Source: Hedera helix
Taxonomy: Eukaryota > Streptophyta > Magnoliopsida > Apiales > Araliaceae
DNA: 64,000 nt
NCBI GenBank assembly: GCA_947179155.2
Contig: OX359286.1
Location: 38,393,408 to 38,457,407 of the forward strand
Direction: 5' to 3'
Shown here: piece after piece, positions 34,159-46,765 of the stretch
Numbering within the stretch: position 1 is the stretch's first letter
How the letters are laid out: every line of letters starts with the position of its first letter
Made by a program: the position numbers and the translations under genes
The notes under the pieces: generated by a model
Database searches by the model: none
What the model was told of the DNA's origin: nothing
The model's input: the letters and a program-made list of their open reading frames with translations, nothing else

Positions 34159-36007
34159 GCTAAGCCAGCACATGTCCTTTATTGCGTGACATTTTCTACT
34201 CTACATTGAGAGTAAGCTTCACAACCATTGACTTGCAATTAAAGTTACTTGTCTTTGGAATACTATGATCTTATGGGCGAGTAACTGGTGACAACATTGA
34301 TGCTGAGTTTTCAACGGTTGACAAGTGAAGGGATCTACTGGTTTAGGAAAAGCAGAATTTGGGAAGGAAGATAAAACTGCCATGTTTTAATTGTTATTAT
34401 AGAATTAGGAAACTTCTCATACACTTGTTTATTATTACTGCACCAAATGCTATAAACGAATTTGTGAACAAATAAACATCAACAGAATGTGACAGTAAAA
34501 CGTGACCTCTCTTTATTTGATTTATCTATTAAGTTGCAATTAAAATTACGTCGGAAATGAGATTACGAGTTTGGTGTTCTTTTTCATTACATTTACTACT
34601 CTCTTAGCCTGTATGAGGCATTGTCATTGTTTTTTTGTTATTTTATAATTTTTTGTGTAATTCAATAATCTTTTATGTATAATAATTATTGAAATTTTAT
34701 AATTAAATATGTAATAAATAATAGCATGTCACTTTGTAGATATCATAGCAATTTATATAAAAGTAATAGTATTGTTCAGACATATCATCATAATGTGAAA
34801 AAGTTTAAATCAAACATTCAATAATTACTAATATTATTGATGCATGCATGTGGGGTTTTATTTATTTATTTATGTTAATGAACAATTATTTGTGTTGAAA
34901 ATCACAATAGTTCATTGTTCAAACTAAATGTGATTGTGATAAGATGTATTTGTGAAAGGTGAAAAATGAAAAGACATGGGTATTAAGCAAATGGGTTTGG
35001 AAAGGTATAATATAAACATCAGTGGGAACCATAAATTTTCATCACCACTGCCGATCATGGCCATGGTTACCAGCTAATTGAAAATCGGTGGGGGATTTGA
35101 ATTGAGCTTTAATAGTCTTGTACGGAAGTAAATGGGGGCATTCTGATGATGTGACGCTTTAATGAGAAAAAGATCCAGAGAGATGTTGATATAACAAAAG
35201 AAGAGGGAGGTTGCAGTAGACAAATGGACTTTGTTGATATTGGTTTCCTTTCCAATTATGCGAATAGTTACATTACCTGCCAATATCTCAACGATGGCAA
35301 CCAAAAGAAAATTGAAAGGAAGGTCAGAAATCCTGTGCTTTCTTTCGTACAAAACATGTACTCCTACTAATAACGACCATGACTACTATTCACACCAACA
35401 GTTTCTTCTCCATCCTTGAACGTTTCCTCATTTGTATAGTTTATAATTATTAAAAATATATTTTTATTCCTTGTTTACTCTTAAAATAATAAATTATTAA
35501 TTTAGTAACGAGGACGTGACATTAAAACTGAGATGAAGACTATTATCTATGAAGTTTAGCTAACATGTCAAAGGGGAAAACTATTTTACTACTAGTATTT
35601 TTTGTTAGTTTCAGTCTGACATCAGCGATGATTGTTGTATTGCTTATCGCTTGCTGCGGATGGGTTGGTCGTGAAACTAACAAAAACACACGTATGCATA
35701 CATATGATAACACATGTCAGAGTACTTTTGAAAAAGAATTATCAGCTGATGAAAATGTAGACACTTATAGTTATTATGCTATTTGGGTGATTTGAATTGC
35801 TTTTCTGCTATTTTCATGCACAAGTATCTGGACAATCATACATTCTCATACAAAAATAAAAAAGGGCAAAACAGTAACGTCAAATTAATTTTCATCACTA
35901 ATCTGCATATCCAAACAAGAAAACAAAAGGAAAAAAAAATAAAATGGAATTTTGTATTGTGATTGTTCAGACCAAAAACTTGATCCAACCACAAAATTGA
36001 ATAAACT
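34159..36007. other. Intergenic between convergent genes
   Basis: 3' UTR of the GGQ gene, then AT-rich DNA without a recognised gene, apart from the small frame at 35565 described separately. Confidence 0.5.
35565..35795 (+). CDS. Hypothetical 76-aa peptide, membrane or secreted
   Basis: ATG-started frame with a strongly hydrophobic N terminus (TILLLVFFVSFSLTSAMIVV) that could be a signal peptide or membrane anchor, then a polar tail with three acidic patches. I do not recognise a family. No TATA box or leader is obvious and the codon use is AT-rich like the surroundings, so a chance frame is at least as likely. Confidence 0.15.
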   Translation: MSKGKTILLLVFFVSFSLTSAMIVVLLIACCGWVGRETNKNTRMHTYDNTCQSTFEKELSADENVDTYSYYAIWVI

Positions 36008-36926
36008 TCATCTCCTAATCAAAAACTCTTCACCAGACTGCCTATCAATATGCTTAATCCATCTACTCTCACCCTTTCTACCTGAACCCGAACCTTTTGC
36101 CCCACCACCGGCTCCTACATGTGCAATATCAAGTCCCTTCCCTACCGGCAAAATCACGGTCCGCACGAGCCGCGATCCCCCATCAACAACGCCACGCCAT
36201 CTAAACTCCGACTTTGAGCCGCTAGCATTCTTGCACACTAACACCGCGCCCCTTTGGCCTAATTTAGCCACCCTCAATATTCTTGTGAAGTCATCGTTTT
36301 TACAATTCACCAGTAGAAAATCTATGCCTGCCAACTCCCGGAACGCTTCCTCCGGCTCCCCTACAATAACCTCCGGCGACATACCGGCCTTTTCCATGCC
36401 TTCCACGTACTCGGATCTTGACAGCAAATCCGGGACTATACACACGTGTCGTCCACATGTGTGCCGGCTTGCAATGGCAAGGCCAATGCTTGTTGTTGTC
36501 ACTCCACCCCTTGACCATGTTTCTACCATAAGTTTAGCATTCCACCCTGCAGCCATGGCGGATACGAGCTCTGCTACGCTTGATTCTTGGAAATTTTCAC
36601 ACTGCATAAGGAAATTCAATCAAGAGATATGATTGGATTAAAAGTGAGAATATATGAAAGATATAATAAAGGTTACTAGAAACGCTGATCGACTGGAATA
36701 AAACCTCCCAACCACGATTTGAATTATAGTACAGAAAGCAGGTAACAAGAGTTTCCTAGAAAGCCCGATTTCAAGCTTTGGAACCAGATTTAAATTGAAA
36801 GAACATTTACTCTTTCGCATAACTAAAATTATTTTGTTAAAATAACTCAAATTATTATTTACTTACAGATTTAACGGTGTCAAGATAAGCTTTTGATGCT
36901 ATCTCCGGTGACCAAACGAGCTTCAT
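36008..36926 (-). CDS. DUF1442 family protein
   Basis: Two exons: 36926-36867 (20 codons) and 36601-36008, spliced at TCT/GTAAGT and TGCAG/TGT, giving 217 aa. The start is the ATG before KLVWSPEIASKAYLDTVKS, the usual beginning of this plant-specific family; an open frame continues upstream but is not conserved. The body has ENFQESSVAELVSAMAAGWN, then ETWSRGGVTTTSIGLA and GRHVCIVPD. These resemble a Rossmann-like methyltransferase fold without a clear catalytic motif. The Gly/Ser-rich segment near the end is low complexity. The function is unknown. Probably orthologous to At1g62840/At1g12320 (from memory), the edge of the conserved block. Confidence 0.88.
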
Positions 36927-38245
36927 TTTCTTCTTCTTCTTCTTATTATTCTTGTTTTTGCGGTTTTTTTGGTGGTGTTGAAATTTGGTGGGGAACGAAT
37001 GGGTTTTAAATGAGAGAAAGAGTGGGATGATTAAAGAGGGTGTGTATGTCAGAGCGTTGACAATTGAATCCGCGCAATTCCGACGTGTTGTCTGGATTGG
37101 GATTAAAATCAGTGGATGAGCTAGCATAGCACCAATGGTTTTTCTTTTCTCTTTTTCTTGCTAATAAAAAAGTCAAACAAACAGCTCATATTTATATATA
37201 TAACTTCATTTGGCAACGCTAAAGAAATATACTTCCTCATTTGGTTGGGTCATTATTATTTATTTACTTAGCTTCGGATTACAGGATGTGGATTACTACT
37301 TGGTTGTAGATTGTTGGACATATTAACTATAATTTATTATTAAGAAAAGGAAAAACTTAACGCGGTATTACATAAATTAGTTTTCATTTGGTATACATTA
37401 TGCCTGTGTAAATAAAAAAACTTGTAAAATAATAATAACAGTAAAAAATTGTAAAATATTTTTTGAAATATTATAGAGAGAATAAATTACCAAAATTTCC
37501 TTCAAAATTTTATTGTTTGCCTTTAGAGTATGATTTTTTTTTTTAATTGTGTTCCTTCAAATATAATTTTTTTTATAAAACTTTAGCGGCTAGGTGGTTT
37601 GGTTCAGGCAATAATAGGAACCAAAGGTGGTTTTGCTATAGAAATTACCAGTTAGTGTGAGGCGGTGAGCTATAGCCAGCCGCCAATTTGGTTGCCCGAC
37701 CAAAAAACCACGGAGAATATGTCCTCCCGGCCGTTTTCTGTTGACCAACTCTACCAGACAAATCCGGTAGGTGATACCCACCACCGGCGACAGACCATAT
37801 GAGGTCACACATTCAAACAGAAGCTTTGACTTCGAACTTCTTTTGCAAATAGTCGTAGCATGCATAAAAAATTAGAATTGAAGTTCCTGTCACCTCACCA
37901 GCTGATGCTTTAGATTATACATGATCAAATTATAGTGACTGTAGTTGGATATGTTATTTTGTTATATGGAACTTTTTGTTTGTCAATGGGAATCAATTTT
38001 ATGTAGGCAGACTTCATTTGAAATTACATTTACCCTAATTATTCTCGTCAAATATTGGTGATTTGAATTATTATCTTTGTTAACTAACTTTTCAACAAGG
38101 CATAACTTTCAACTTTTATCATGCTATGTAATTCGTTGTAAGCTCTAACTATTTTTGCAACAGCCACAATAATTTTAGAATTTAAATTTTAAAGCACCAT
38201 CTCGGGCCTGGTCTAGCTAAATTGGACCATTTGATATGTACCAAT
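36927..38245. other. Intergenic, no gene recognised
   Basis: Leader and promoter of the DUF1442 gene, then AT-rich DNA. A GC-richer island at 37590-37865 contains an open frame on the minus strand, but I see no family likeness and it may be transposon-derived. Confidence 0.4.
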
Positions 38246-39016
38246 AGGTGTGAGCAATGTGTAGTTTGAAACTCAAATCACATATGAAATTACTTAGGTG
38301 CGATTTGATAAATTCAAAAACTGCACATAAAACCGCTTGTGATTTGTTTGGTGCGGTGCGATTTTGAACTGTAAAGTGCAATTTTATTTGGTGCGGCTTC
38401 GGTTTCAAAACCAATTGAACATATACAAAAAATTATGACTGAACTAATGTAGACACCGAAAGAATCACCTAATTTTCAAGTGCAAACAAATGCGTATAGA
38501 AGATATTAGAATAACTACTTAAGAAGAAGTAAAGCAAAACTATGGCGAATAGTTATTTATAACTTAAAAGTAAATAATGTATTGCTTATACAAGAAGACC
38601 ATCACTATTGAATTTATTTATCTTCATTCACGTTATAATGAAACTCTGTAATTATAAAAATATCACTGACAATCAAACAATAAGAAATTTGATTAGTTAA
38701 GTAAAATTCATAATTAAAAATTTTCAAAACTACAATTAATACTCATACGAGAGACAACTGTAGAAGTTAATGTTATGCTAACAAAGGACAGGAAAAAAAT
38801 ATAATAAACACCATGCAATTTTTTTTTAAAAAAAAAATTAAAATGATGTCATTTTTGCCATTATTGGTGAGATGCAGTAGACTGCAGAAACCGAAACTAA
38901 ACCACAAATATGATTTTTTAATTCTCCTAAAATCGTCGTATATGCTAGAACCGTTAGTGCGATTTAATCAATTTTTTATACGATTTCGAGGTCAAATTCA
39001 ATTTTTTGCTCATACC
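38246..39016. mobile_element. hAT-like non-autonomous element
   Basis: Left end AGGTGTGAGCAA and right end TTGCTCATACC are imperfect inverted repeats. The interior holds GTGCGGTGCGATTTTGAAC and GTGCGGCTTCGGTTT, a texture typical of plant hAT MITEs. An 8-bp target duplication was not found, so the ends may have decayed. There is no transposase frame. Confidence 0.5.
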
Positions 39017-39379
39017 AATATATCAATCTCTTTATTTTTTTGTTGTTGAAGAATAAACTTAAATATTAAATTTTATAAACGTAAAGAGCACGTCTTTAAA
39101 TTTGCGAAAAAATATTTACTTTTAATTAACACCTAAGGTGACCCAAGGCTATTTTCACCATTGAGACCAAGAAAAAAAAAAAAGACTGCGCAAAGTAAGA
39201 GAAGTTATCTTTAAAATAGCTTTCTAGTATTTAAATTTCAATTCACTCAGAAATTTCATCAAACACGCACGGATCTATATTCTCTTGAGTGTAAGAATTG
39301 TCATCCTTTCTCAGGCTAGAGTCACCGAGATGTCCACCACGCGTTCGCAAAATAGGAAAACCTGATTACACTTGTCAAC

Positions 39380-41590
39380 AACCCACCTTCACATGCCACC
39401 TACTCCAAACCCCGCAGCTTAGGGAAGGTTTCTGTATGATATGTTTATATACGCCCCCTGGCCTGTAGAGAAGCTTGATAGATCCGGGTCTGGACCCGGT
39501 CCAAACCCGGATGAACTAGAGTTGTTTGCTTGCTGATGTAGATGAGTCTGTATTGGATGAGCTATTGGACACCTTGAAGACGTAAGTTGTGTCTTTTTTT
39601 TGCTAGTAGTAAGTTGTGTCTTTTAATCGGCGATATACATTGTTCTGGATATTGCTTAATAATTCTCCCATTAGGAGTCTAAATTTTGAATCTTTCTTTG
39701 ATATTTTCCCATGCTTTTCTAATAACAAGTATTCAAATTTAGCTTTGTAAATAATATCTAGCATCATAAAGTTAACTAATTTTCCTAATTAAGATGATAT
39801 TATACAGGGAGGTGACTAGAGATTCCACCCTGGGAGAGTCTTCATCTTTCATGTGTACTTTAATTCTTTATCAAGAAGACACGAGTTAAAATACCCAAAT
39901 ACTCAAGAAGACATAAAAACATAATCTTCATAATTGCCCAACATGAGATTTTAGCATTTGACCTTCTGAAATTCTGTTATGTAGTGTGTCAAAATACAAG
40001 CTGAAAAGCTTATTTTGGAAGTAATTTTATCCATTTGTTAAGCAGTCTCTTTCTAGTGACTTGGTACATGAACTCATCCAGTGGAGCTCCTAAATGAATG
40101 CAGTCTACTTTGAGAAAATTCACGATTTCACTCTTATAAGGCCATGCAGAGTGTTTTGAAAAAAAAAAGAAGGTAACTGAATATGGCAAGCAGCTTATAT
40201 AAAAAGGTTATGAAAACTAAATTTTATCGGAGTTTTTATACCGAGTTCAACTGGTTGCGAAGGAGGAGGATTTCCACACGTAGGCCCCACATAAGAACCA
40301 GTCATGTACTTTCATAATAGTTAATATGTAGGCCCTACGTGTGTAAATATAAAAAATTATTGTGGAAATGTCTGAACTTTCAAAAAGGCATTGCTAGAGA
40401 ACAGTAGGTTTTGGTAGCCATTATACATGGATGATATGGTTTATGACCCAAGCGCTCTGGTCTGTTAGTTTCTGTTAGCACTCTCTTGCTCTCAAGTGTC
40501 AAGAATAGTGCAGCAAATATTGTGGACACGTAAAATATTGTACAAGGTATCCATAGGTCCTTAAATCTTAAAGCTTTGAGATTAATATGTTTCATTCTGC
40601 TTTTTATGAATTATTTTCATATTAGCTCTCACCGCATTAGCCAGGCTTAGAAAGATCATTTGGGACAATGTTGCTTCTCTACCAGATATCAAAAGCTGCT
40701 TGAACTTTCTATTAACTTATTGTTTGTGTTAGTGTTGTAGATACCAGTTGAGATCTAAGGTTGATATTGAGAGTGTAGCTAAGGAATTCTCTTGTTGGCA
40801 ACGGTATGGTGGGAATCTAACTGAAAACATGTCATGTGTAGAAGAACCAGAGGCTTCTGGCATCGGCTATGGTGGCAATGTGGATCGCTCAGGCATTTCA
40901 GCTGCATGAGGAAATAATCTTGGATGGCAATGGTACAATGATCTGAGATTGGAATGTCTTGGATTTAGGGGCATCTTTCCGTTGGACGCGTAAGTTCCCA
41001 TGACCTTGGCTACCTCTAAGATCTTTTTTTCATAAAATTTGGCACATTATATAGAAGCTTGTAAGAATATGCCTAGTTCCCAGAAATATAATAACTGAGC
41101 TCCAGCTTATGGGTGTGAAGTTTTTAACTTTCAATTTGAGTTTGTGATTAATTTTTGTAGGTGAGGCAATTCCTTTAGAATACAATCTTGCTGGTCTGAA
41201 TGCCATAAGCTTTGACAAAGGGTTCTACATTGGTCAAGAAATCATTGCTCGAGCACATCACCGTGGGGTCATTCAAAAGCGCTTGATTCTGTTGAAGTTT
41301 CTTGATGATAGTAGAAAAGTTAGAACCTCCTCCCTTTTATTCTCAAGGACATTCAGTCATCTCATATTATATTAAGCATTTCCTATGTTACAGAGTTGGA
41401 GCAGAAAGTTGCTCCTGGATCAGAAGTTGTGGTAGCTGCATCTGGCACGGCACTTGGGTCTCGTGGGCTTAGACTTTTGTGCCTTGAAGAAGCCTTCAAA
41501 GGGTCAGGAACCTTGATAATAAAAGGACAGGAAGATGTGAAGGTTGAAGCCATTAAACCAGAGTGGTGGCCAGCAGAGTGTTCTCTAGAT
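39380..41590 (+). pseudogene. IBA57-like (COG0354) pseudogene
   Basis: Relic of a mitochondrial iron-sulphur assembly factor related to GcvT (IBA57; At4g12130 type). Recognisable in order: [12 protein letters not shown] and ELFA (39420-39530), [20 protein letters not shown] (from 40741), LRLECLGFRGIFP (40940-40990), [20 protein letters not shown] (41205-41265) and [12 protein letters not shown] to [15 protein letters not shown] (41396-41580). Breaks: a 4-bp TGCT duplication at 39527-39534 shifts the frame into a TGA, about 5 extra bases precede GRFLYD, an in-frame TGA lies at 40907, and one internal exon is missing. Introns remain, so it is a decayed gene duplicate and not a processed copy. 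The folate-binding signature KGFYIGQE differs from the usual KGCY. Confidence 0.85.
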
Positions 41591-42101
41591 AATCAACTGC
41601 ACAGCGAGGTTGCTCAGATGTTTATTTGGGGGAAAAGCCGTCCCTTTTACACTTTAGTGCTCCTGCCATTTTTGTATTTATGCATGTGGGAACGCAGATC
41701 ATTTATTTCCCTGAGAAGAAAATAATCAAATTCAGATATGATTCTAAAATAGTTGTGGTGTCACATTATTTAGCAGTACAATAGATGAAATAAAAATTTT
41801 GATTTCTGGCTAATTTGTGGGTTAGGTACCTGGCGAATTTCATATTTGCAGTACTATACTATTGGCTTTGTGGATTTTTCTTTCTGAGAAGCGTCCAAAT
41901 AGAAATATCTATATATATCGGTTCGTTGATAATATCTGCTTAAAGTTTAGTAGTTAGCAGAGTACTCAGCATCGCGTGAAGAAGGATCAAATGCATGTCT
42001 AATTTGACGATAAATTACAAGAAGCAATCAAGAAAGAGATTATTTCCTATAGATTTCCTTTCCACCAGCTCTACTATACACACTGTAAATCTATTTAATC
42101 A

Positions 42102-44829
42102 TTAACAATCATAAATGTTGCCTAGATTTTGTATCACTGCCTTCATGGTTGGCCTGCATTCTGGAAGCTCATCAGTGCAGACCAGTACAATCTTTGTTAA
42201 TTTAGCTGCCCCAGATTTAGAGAACTTGTCATTCATATTTGCATCAACGAAATCATTGTATCTGCAGGACTCAGCTGCCAGTCGCATCGAGTTGGTGAGA
42301 TTTGTTTTACCGGATAGAATCTGAAGGATGATCACCCCAAACGCATAAACGTCGCTCTTCTCTGTGAAACGGCCTGTGGTAATGTACTCGGGAGCCATGT
42401 ATCCCAGAGCAGCACTGACCTTTAGGGCTGAGAATACAATATCATCAGCAAGGATCTTTAGAAGTCCAGAATCCATGATTATTGGATTAAACTGCTGGTC
42501 AAGTAGAACTTTCTCAACAGATATGTTTTGGTGTACTATTGCAGGTCTGTTTGTTTCATTTCTGTGTAAATATCCAATACCTGGTCCAAAAAAGTATAGA
42601 GAAAAGAAAAGAAAAGAAAGATTATTAAATGATCACTTTTACTTCTTGAAAAGCATATTCACATCATTTTCATTTAACAAATTCCATTATGGTGGAGTAT
42701 GGTAGTATACTAACCTTTTGCAATCCCAGTGATGATAGAAACCCTTGTCGGCCAGTCAAGAGTGTGGCTGCTTCCATCTGCCAAGTCCAGATATCGTGAA
42801 AGATTTCCTCTAGTAGCAAAATCGTAGATGAGAAAACATTCACCCCTGCCCATTGAGCAGCAAAAACCTCGCAGTCTAGCGAGGTTTTCATGTCTGAGAG
42901 AGGTCAACAAGCGCAATCCATTCATGAACTCAACTTCCTCCGATTTACAGCTGATCACATTAATGCTTTTTATAGCTACAACCGATCCGTCTTTTAATAT
43001 CCCTTTGTAGACAGCAGAGAATTTGCTCTTCCCCAACAAATTCACCTCCGAAAAGTACTGAGTTGCAGACTCAACCTCTTCCAAATTGAACTTGAACCTC
43101 TGTAGAAACTCATCAGAATCCTCACTGCCAATCTGATAACTAATCATTGGATCCCATTTATTACTATACTCGAGAGTTACAAGTGGAGAGGCACTTCTTG
43201 AGTAAAAATCCTTGGTCTCGTCGGCGCTAAGCCGATCATCAGAAGTACCACTACCATCAGATGTGATCCCAATTTTCTGTTTTCGCCTACGGTACTGAAA
43301 TACACACAGAAACCCAACAACCATCAACGTAATACTGGCTATAGTCACCCCAGCAACAATGGCGATTTGAGGGAGTTTTGATGATTTTATGCAATGGGTT
43401 GGGTTGCAATGGCCATTAAACTTAGCATTCATGGGGACATGTTTTGGAGTGCCATTTGCTATTGGTTGTGCAAATGGTTCAATTTGGTTAATGTTTGTAT
43501 CATCCCAAGAATGGCAAACTCTCAATGAAGAGAACCCAACACCGCATAAGCCAGGATTGTTTTCGCTGTTGAATCCTCCTTTTAATTTCTTTAAAGCTTC
43601 ATTTAAAAAGAGAAAGAGAGAAAAAGAAACCCATCATTTTGAGCAGATACGAATCAAAAATGGAGTTCTAAAAGATTATTTAAGGAGATAATTTTGGAAC
43701 CAACTTACCTGGAGGGACAACTCCAGAGAGAGTGTTGTTTCGAACATCTAGAACCTTCAACTGAGGGGAATTAGCTAATTTAACAGGAATGTTACCAGAT
43801 AGCTGATTAAAGCTCAAATTAAGCCAATTTAGCATCCCCAGGTTCCCTATGCTGAGGGGAATTGGACCAGTTAATCTATTATGTTGAAAAGTGACAACAC
43901 TTAGCTTCTGTAAATACCCAATCTCCGTTGGTATGCTTCCATTCAACTGATTATAACCTAGCTCCAGAACTAAGGAAACAACAAATTCACACTCTGTATA
44001 AGCTGACATTGCAAAAAAAAAATTAAAATGAGAAATTACCAAAATCATGAAAGATTTCTTTTTTCCAGATTACCAATTTGTTAAGCTAATTTACAAGACA
44101 AAACAAATAAAACTGCTTAATATTTTGAAACTTTTTTGTTATAATTGGATCTGTTTGATTTTGTTTTACAGTTTAAAACCAACCATTTCCTCAAAAGGAA
44201 AAACCTTGAATTTTCATGCAAAATTCAAACTTTTGGCTATATAGCTGATGCCCAAATCAAAAATTCAAGAAACACTGCTTAATTTTCACATAAAATTCAC
44301 TTCCAAAACAACTAACAATGCTCAAAACAGGGCGCATAAAAAAGTTTTAAAAAAAAAAGAAGCCATCTTTTTGGGGATACAATTACTAACCTTGAAGACT
44401 AGCCATGTTCCCAATCTGTGGAGGTATAATCCCAGAAAGATTGTTCATATTGAGATAAAGATCAGTCAACTCAGTGAGATTGGAAATCTCTTTTGGTATC
44501 TCTCCAGACAAAGAGTTGAAGTGCAAGTAAAGACCCGATAAGCACTTAAGTCCGGCCACCGCCGGCGAAATCCTTCCATGGAGACCTTTAGCCTGCAATG
44601 AAATGTTAGAAACCTTAAGATGCACATTACAAGCCACACCGTCGAATGACCCAACACTACATGGGTCCCCCTCATTGGTCCAAGATTTCAAGAACTTGTT
44701 ATCTGGATCCAGAGACAATTTTATCTCCATTAAAGCTCTCAGCTCCGCATTTCCATTGATGTGATTTGGAAGGGAAATTGTGAGAAAAAGAAGGAAAGTG
44801 AAGAGAATATTATGGGAAATTTTGTGCAT
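42102..44829 (-). CDS. LRR receptor-like protein with atypical kinase domain
   Basis: Exons 44829-44391, 43969-43709, 43596-42715 and 42580-42102 join in phase to 686 aa. Layout: signal peptide (to about residue 26), LRR N-cap with GDPCSVGSFDGVAC, about five LRRs (such as LTDLYLNMNNLSGIIPPQIG), a membrane segment (IAIVAGVTIASITLMVVGFL), then the kinase domain. The kinase keeps the VAIK lysine and APE, but the glycine loop is GKSKFSAVYKG, HRD is replaced by HQN (VHQNISVEKVLL) and DFG by DSG. It is probably a weak or inactive kinase. From memory the At5g51560 subfamily shares these changes, so they are ancestral. An upstream in-frame ATG at 44901 would bury the signal peptide, so 44829 is preferred. 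Confidence 0.88.
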
Positions 44830-44991
44830 CTCTGTTTTTTCTTTTTGTCTTTTTAATGAAAACAGAGTGCTGAACGAGATTATGTTACTTTCTCCATTCA
44901 CATGATAGCTAAGTTTGAATTCTTGAGTTACAGGCCCGGAATTGAATTTTTGCTGGCTTATTTACCGAGCAGAATGAGTAATGGGAACAGA

Positions 44992-44994
<3 letters not shown>

Positions 44995-45020
<26 letters not shown>
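44995..45020. repeat. (AG)n tract upstream of the LRR receptor gene
   Basis: About 13 AG units (CT on the coding strand), 166 bp before the start codon. Such tracts are common in plant 5' UTRs and core promoters. Confidence 0.85.
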
Positions 45021-45022
<2 letters not shown>

Positions 45023-46138
45023 GAGAGTGTGAAACTGGAAAGTTTGTAGACTTTTATTATGTACACCTACCTCCATAACTGAGGCTGCCACTGACACATG
45101 ATCATGCATGGACATTCTACTAGGTCAATGATTACCGTTAGATTAGATTGTGGACTGTGGAGTACCTTTTTTTTCTTTTTTCTTTTTTTCCTTTTTCTTT
45201 AATATCTTCTTTAATAGTATGGATTTGCTATTTATGTCTGTCTTCCCCTTGCACATGAAAGATTGGGATGTGAGAAAGAAAGCTATTATACTAGGAATTT
45301 TTTTTGAAGTTTTTAGCCCATCTCTGGAAAATAAATTAACTTCTTTGAATTGCATGGACAAATGTATTATTACGGTATATAATATGAGCTGCTATGCAAA
45401 CTTTAATTAACCATATTTTGTGTCCTTTTAGTGTATCATATTATTATATGTGCTTAGAAATATTCTTTAAAATACTTTCCGAATTAGAAATATATGTATT
45501 TTTTGTTAATTTCAATATTATAGACAAATTTTTTTAAGCTATTGACATAAATCCTTATTGAGATTGAATATCATCATGCTATCACTACCATAATTCAAAC
45601 TACCGTTAGAAATAGTTTTGAAAAAAAGTAAAAAATCATCCTAAAAAGTCCATGAGAAAGTATTTCTTCGATTTAGAAATATTGTGGCTCGAAAAGTCAG
45701 AGGATTGGATAACCTAACTTGGTTCGCATAACATGGCCAACTACATGAGTTGACTAATAGCACAAGGGCCTAAAAAATTTAGGAGGATTATTAAAGAAAT
45801 TAGGGCTGTAGATTAATTAGCCAGTGCAATTTATAAGCTTAGAGACATTTCCAAGAATTGAGGAGCTAAAATCGACTTATAGTCCATCATTTTTCAGGAG
45901 GACAATGTAATGAAGTCCTTAAAACGGGTACAACAAGTCTTGGTCCCCAAAGACAAAGACCGACACTTCCTTAAATTATTATTGGCTCTTAATCTTGTCC
46001 TCCATCAGCGCAAAGACATCACAATTTGGTTTACAGTATTAGCGACTTGTTACAAAAGTTAACTTCTGTTATATCAATTTTGAGTTTGTTATGTCATCGC
46101 AATTAGTTAGCAAAAATGAATAAGTATAAGTGCACAAC

Positions 46139-46250
46139 ATCTAAATACTACATTCATCTTAATTATTAAAAAATAAGGTATATTGTGATCCGTGTCATAT
46201 CTCATTTTTAATGATTAAGATAAATATATTATTTGATTTTATATTTGATT
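46139..46250. repeat. Palindromic AT-rich MITE-like repeat, copy B
   Basis: ATCTTAATTATTAAAAAATA on the left and TTTTTAATGATTAAGATAAA on the right form an inverted pair around a CGTGTCATAT-type centre. Confidence 0.5.
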
Positions 46251-46548
46251 ATTGTATATGTAAATTTGTCCAACAAGTATTTAAGTTTAAGTCCTTTTCT
46301 CTCGCTTGTTCGGGAAAAATTGGTTTATTATGCCATCAAGTCCAAATAAATGTGATGAGAAAATTGTTTTCTTTGCCTCACCTACCCATTTAACTGGAGT
46401 AACTCCTTTCATTCAAGAATATCTGGCCAAGAACTTATGTTGCATAACGTCTTTTATTGAACTTTTACTATCACCAAGCCTATTATCATTAAAAGTTGTA
46501 GTGAATCTTTTTTGTAAAGTGAAATAAGAATTACCCGTCAATGATGCT

Positions 46549-46551
<3 letters not shown>

Positions 46552-46626
<75 letters not shown>
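46552..46626. repeat. (TA)n microsatellite
   Basis: About 37 uninterrupted AT units, the longest such tract in the window. Confidence 0.95.
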
Positions 46627-46629
<3 letters not shown>

Positions 46630-46740
46630 AGGAGTAATTCATAGTAATTATTTCTTATGGATCAAAAATAGAAAAATAACATCTACTCTAATTTACCCCC
46701 TCCCTCGAGGCAATACAATAGTATGCTTAAAAAATTCCCT

Positions 46741-46765
46741 CGTCCGCTGGTATGTTTAGCGGACG
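46741..46765. other. GC-rich hairpin in AT-rich DNA
   Basis: CGTCCGCT (46741-46748) pairs perfectly with AGCGGACG (46758-46765) across a 9-nt loop. No adjacent CTAG or gene explains it. Confidence 0.5.

Noticed and set aside
36300..36632. Frames opposite the DUF1442 gene
   Set aside because: Shadows of the real coding strand, whose sequence and splice sites match the family.
36927..37127. N-terminal extension of the DUF1442 protein
   Set aside because: The frame is open upstream, but the conserved family start is the ATG at 36926, and the extension is low-complexity.
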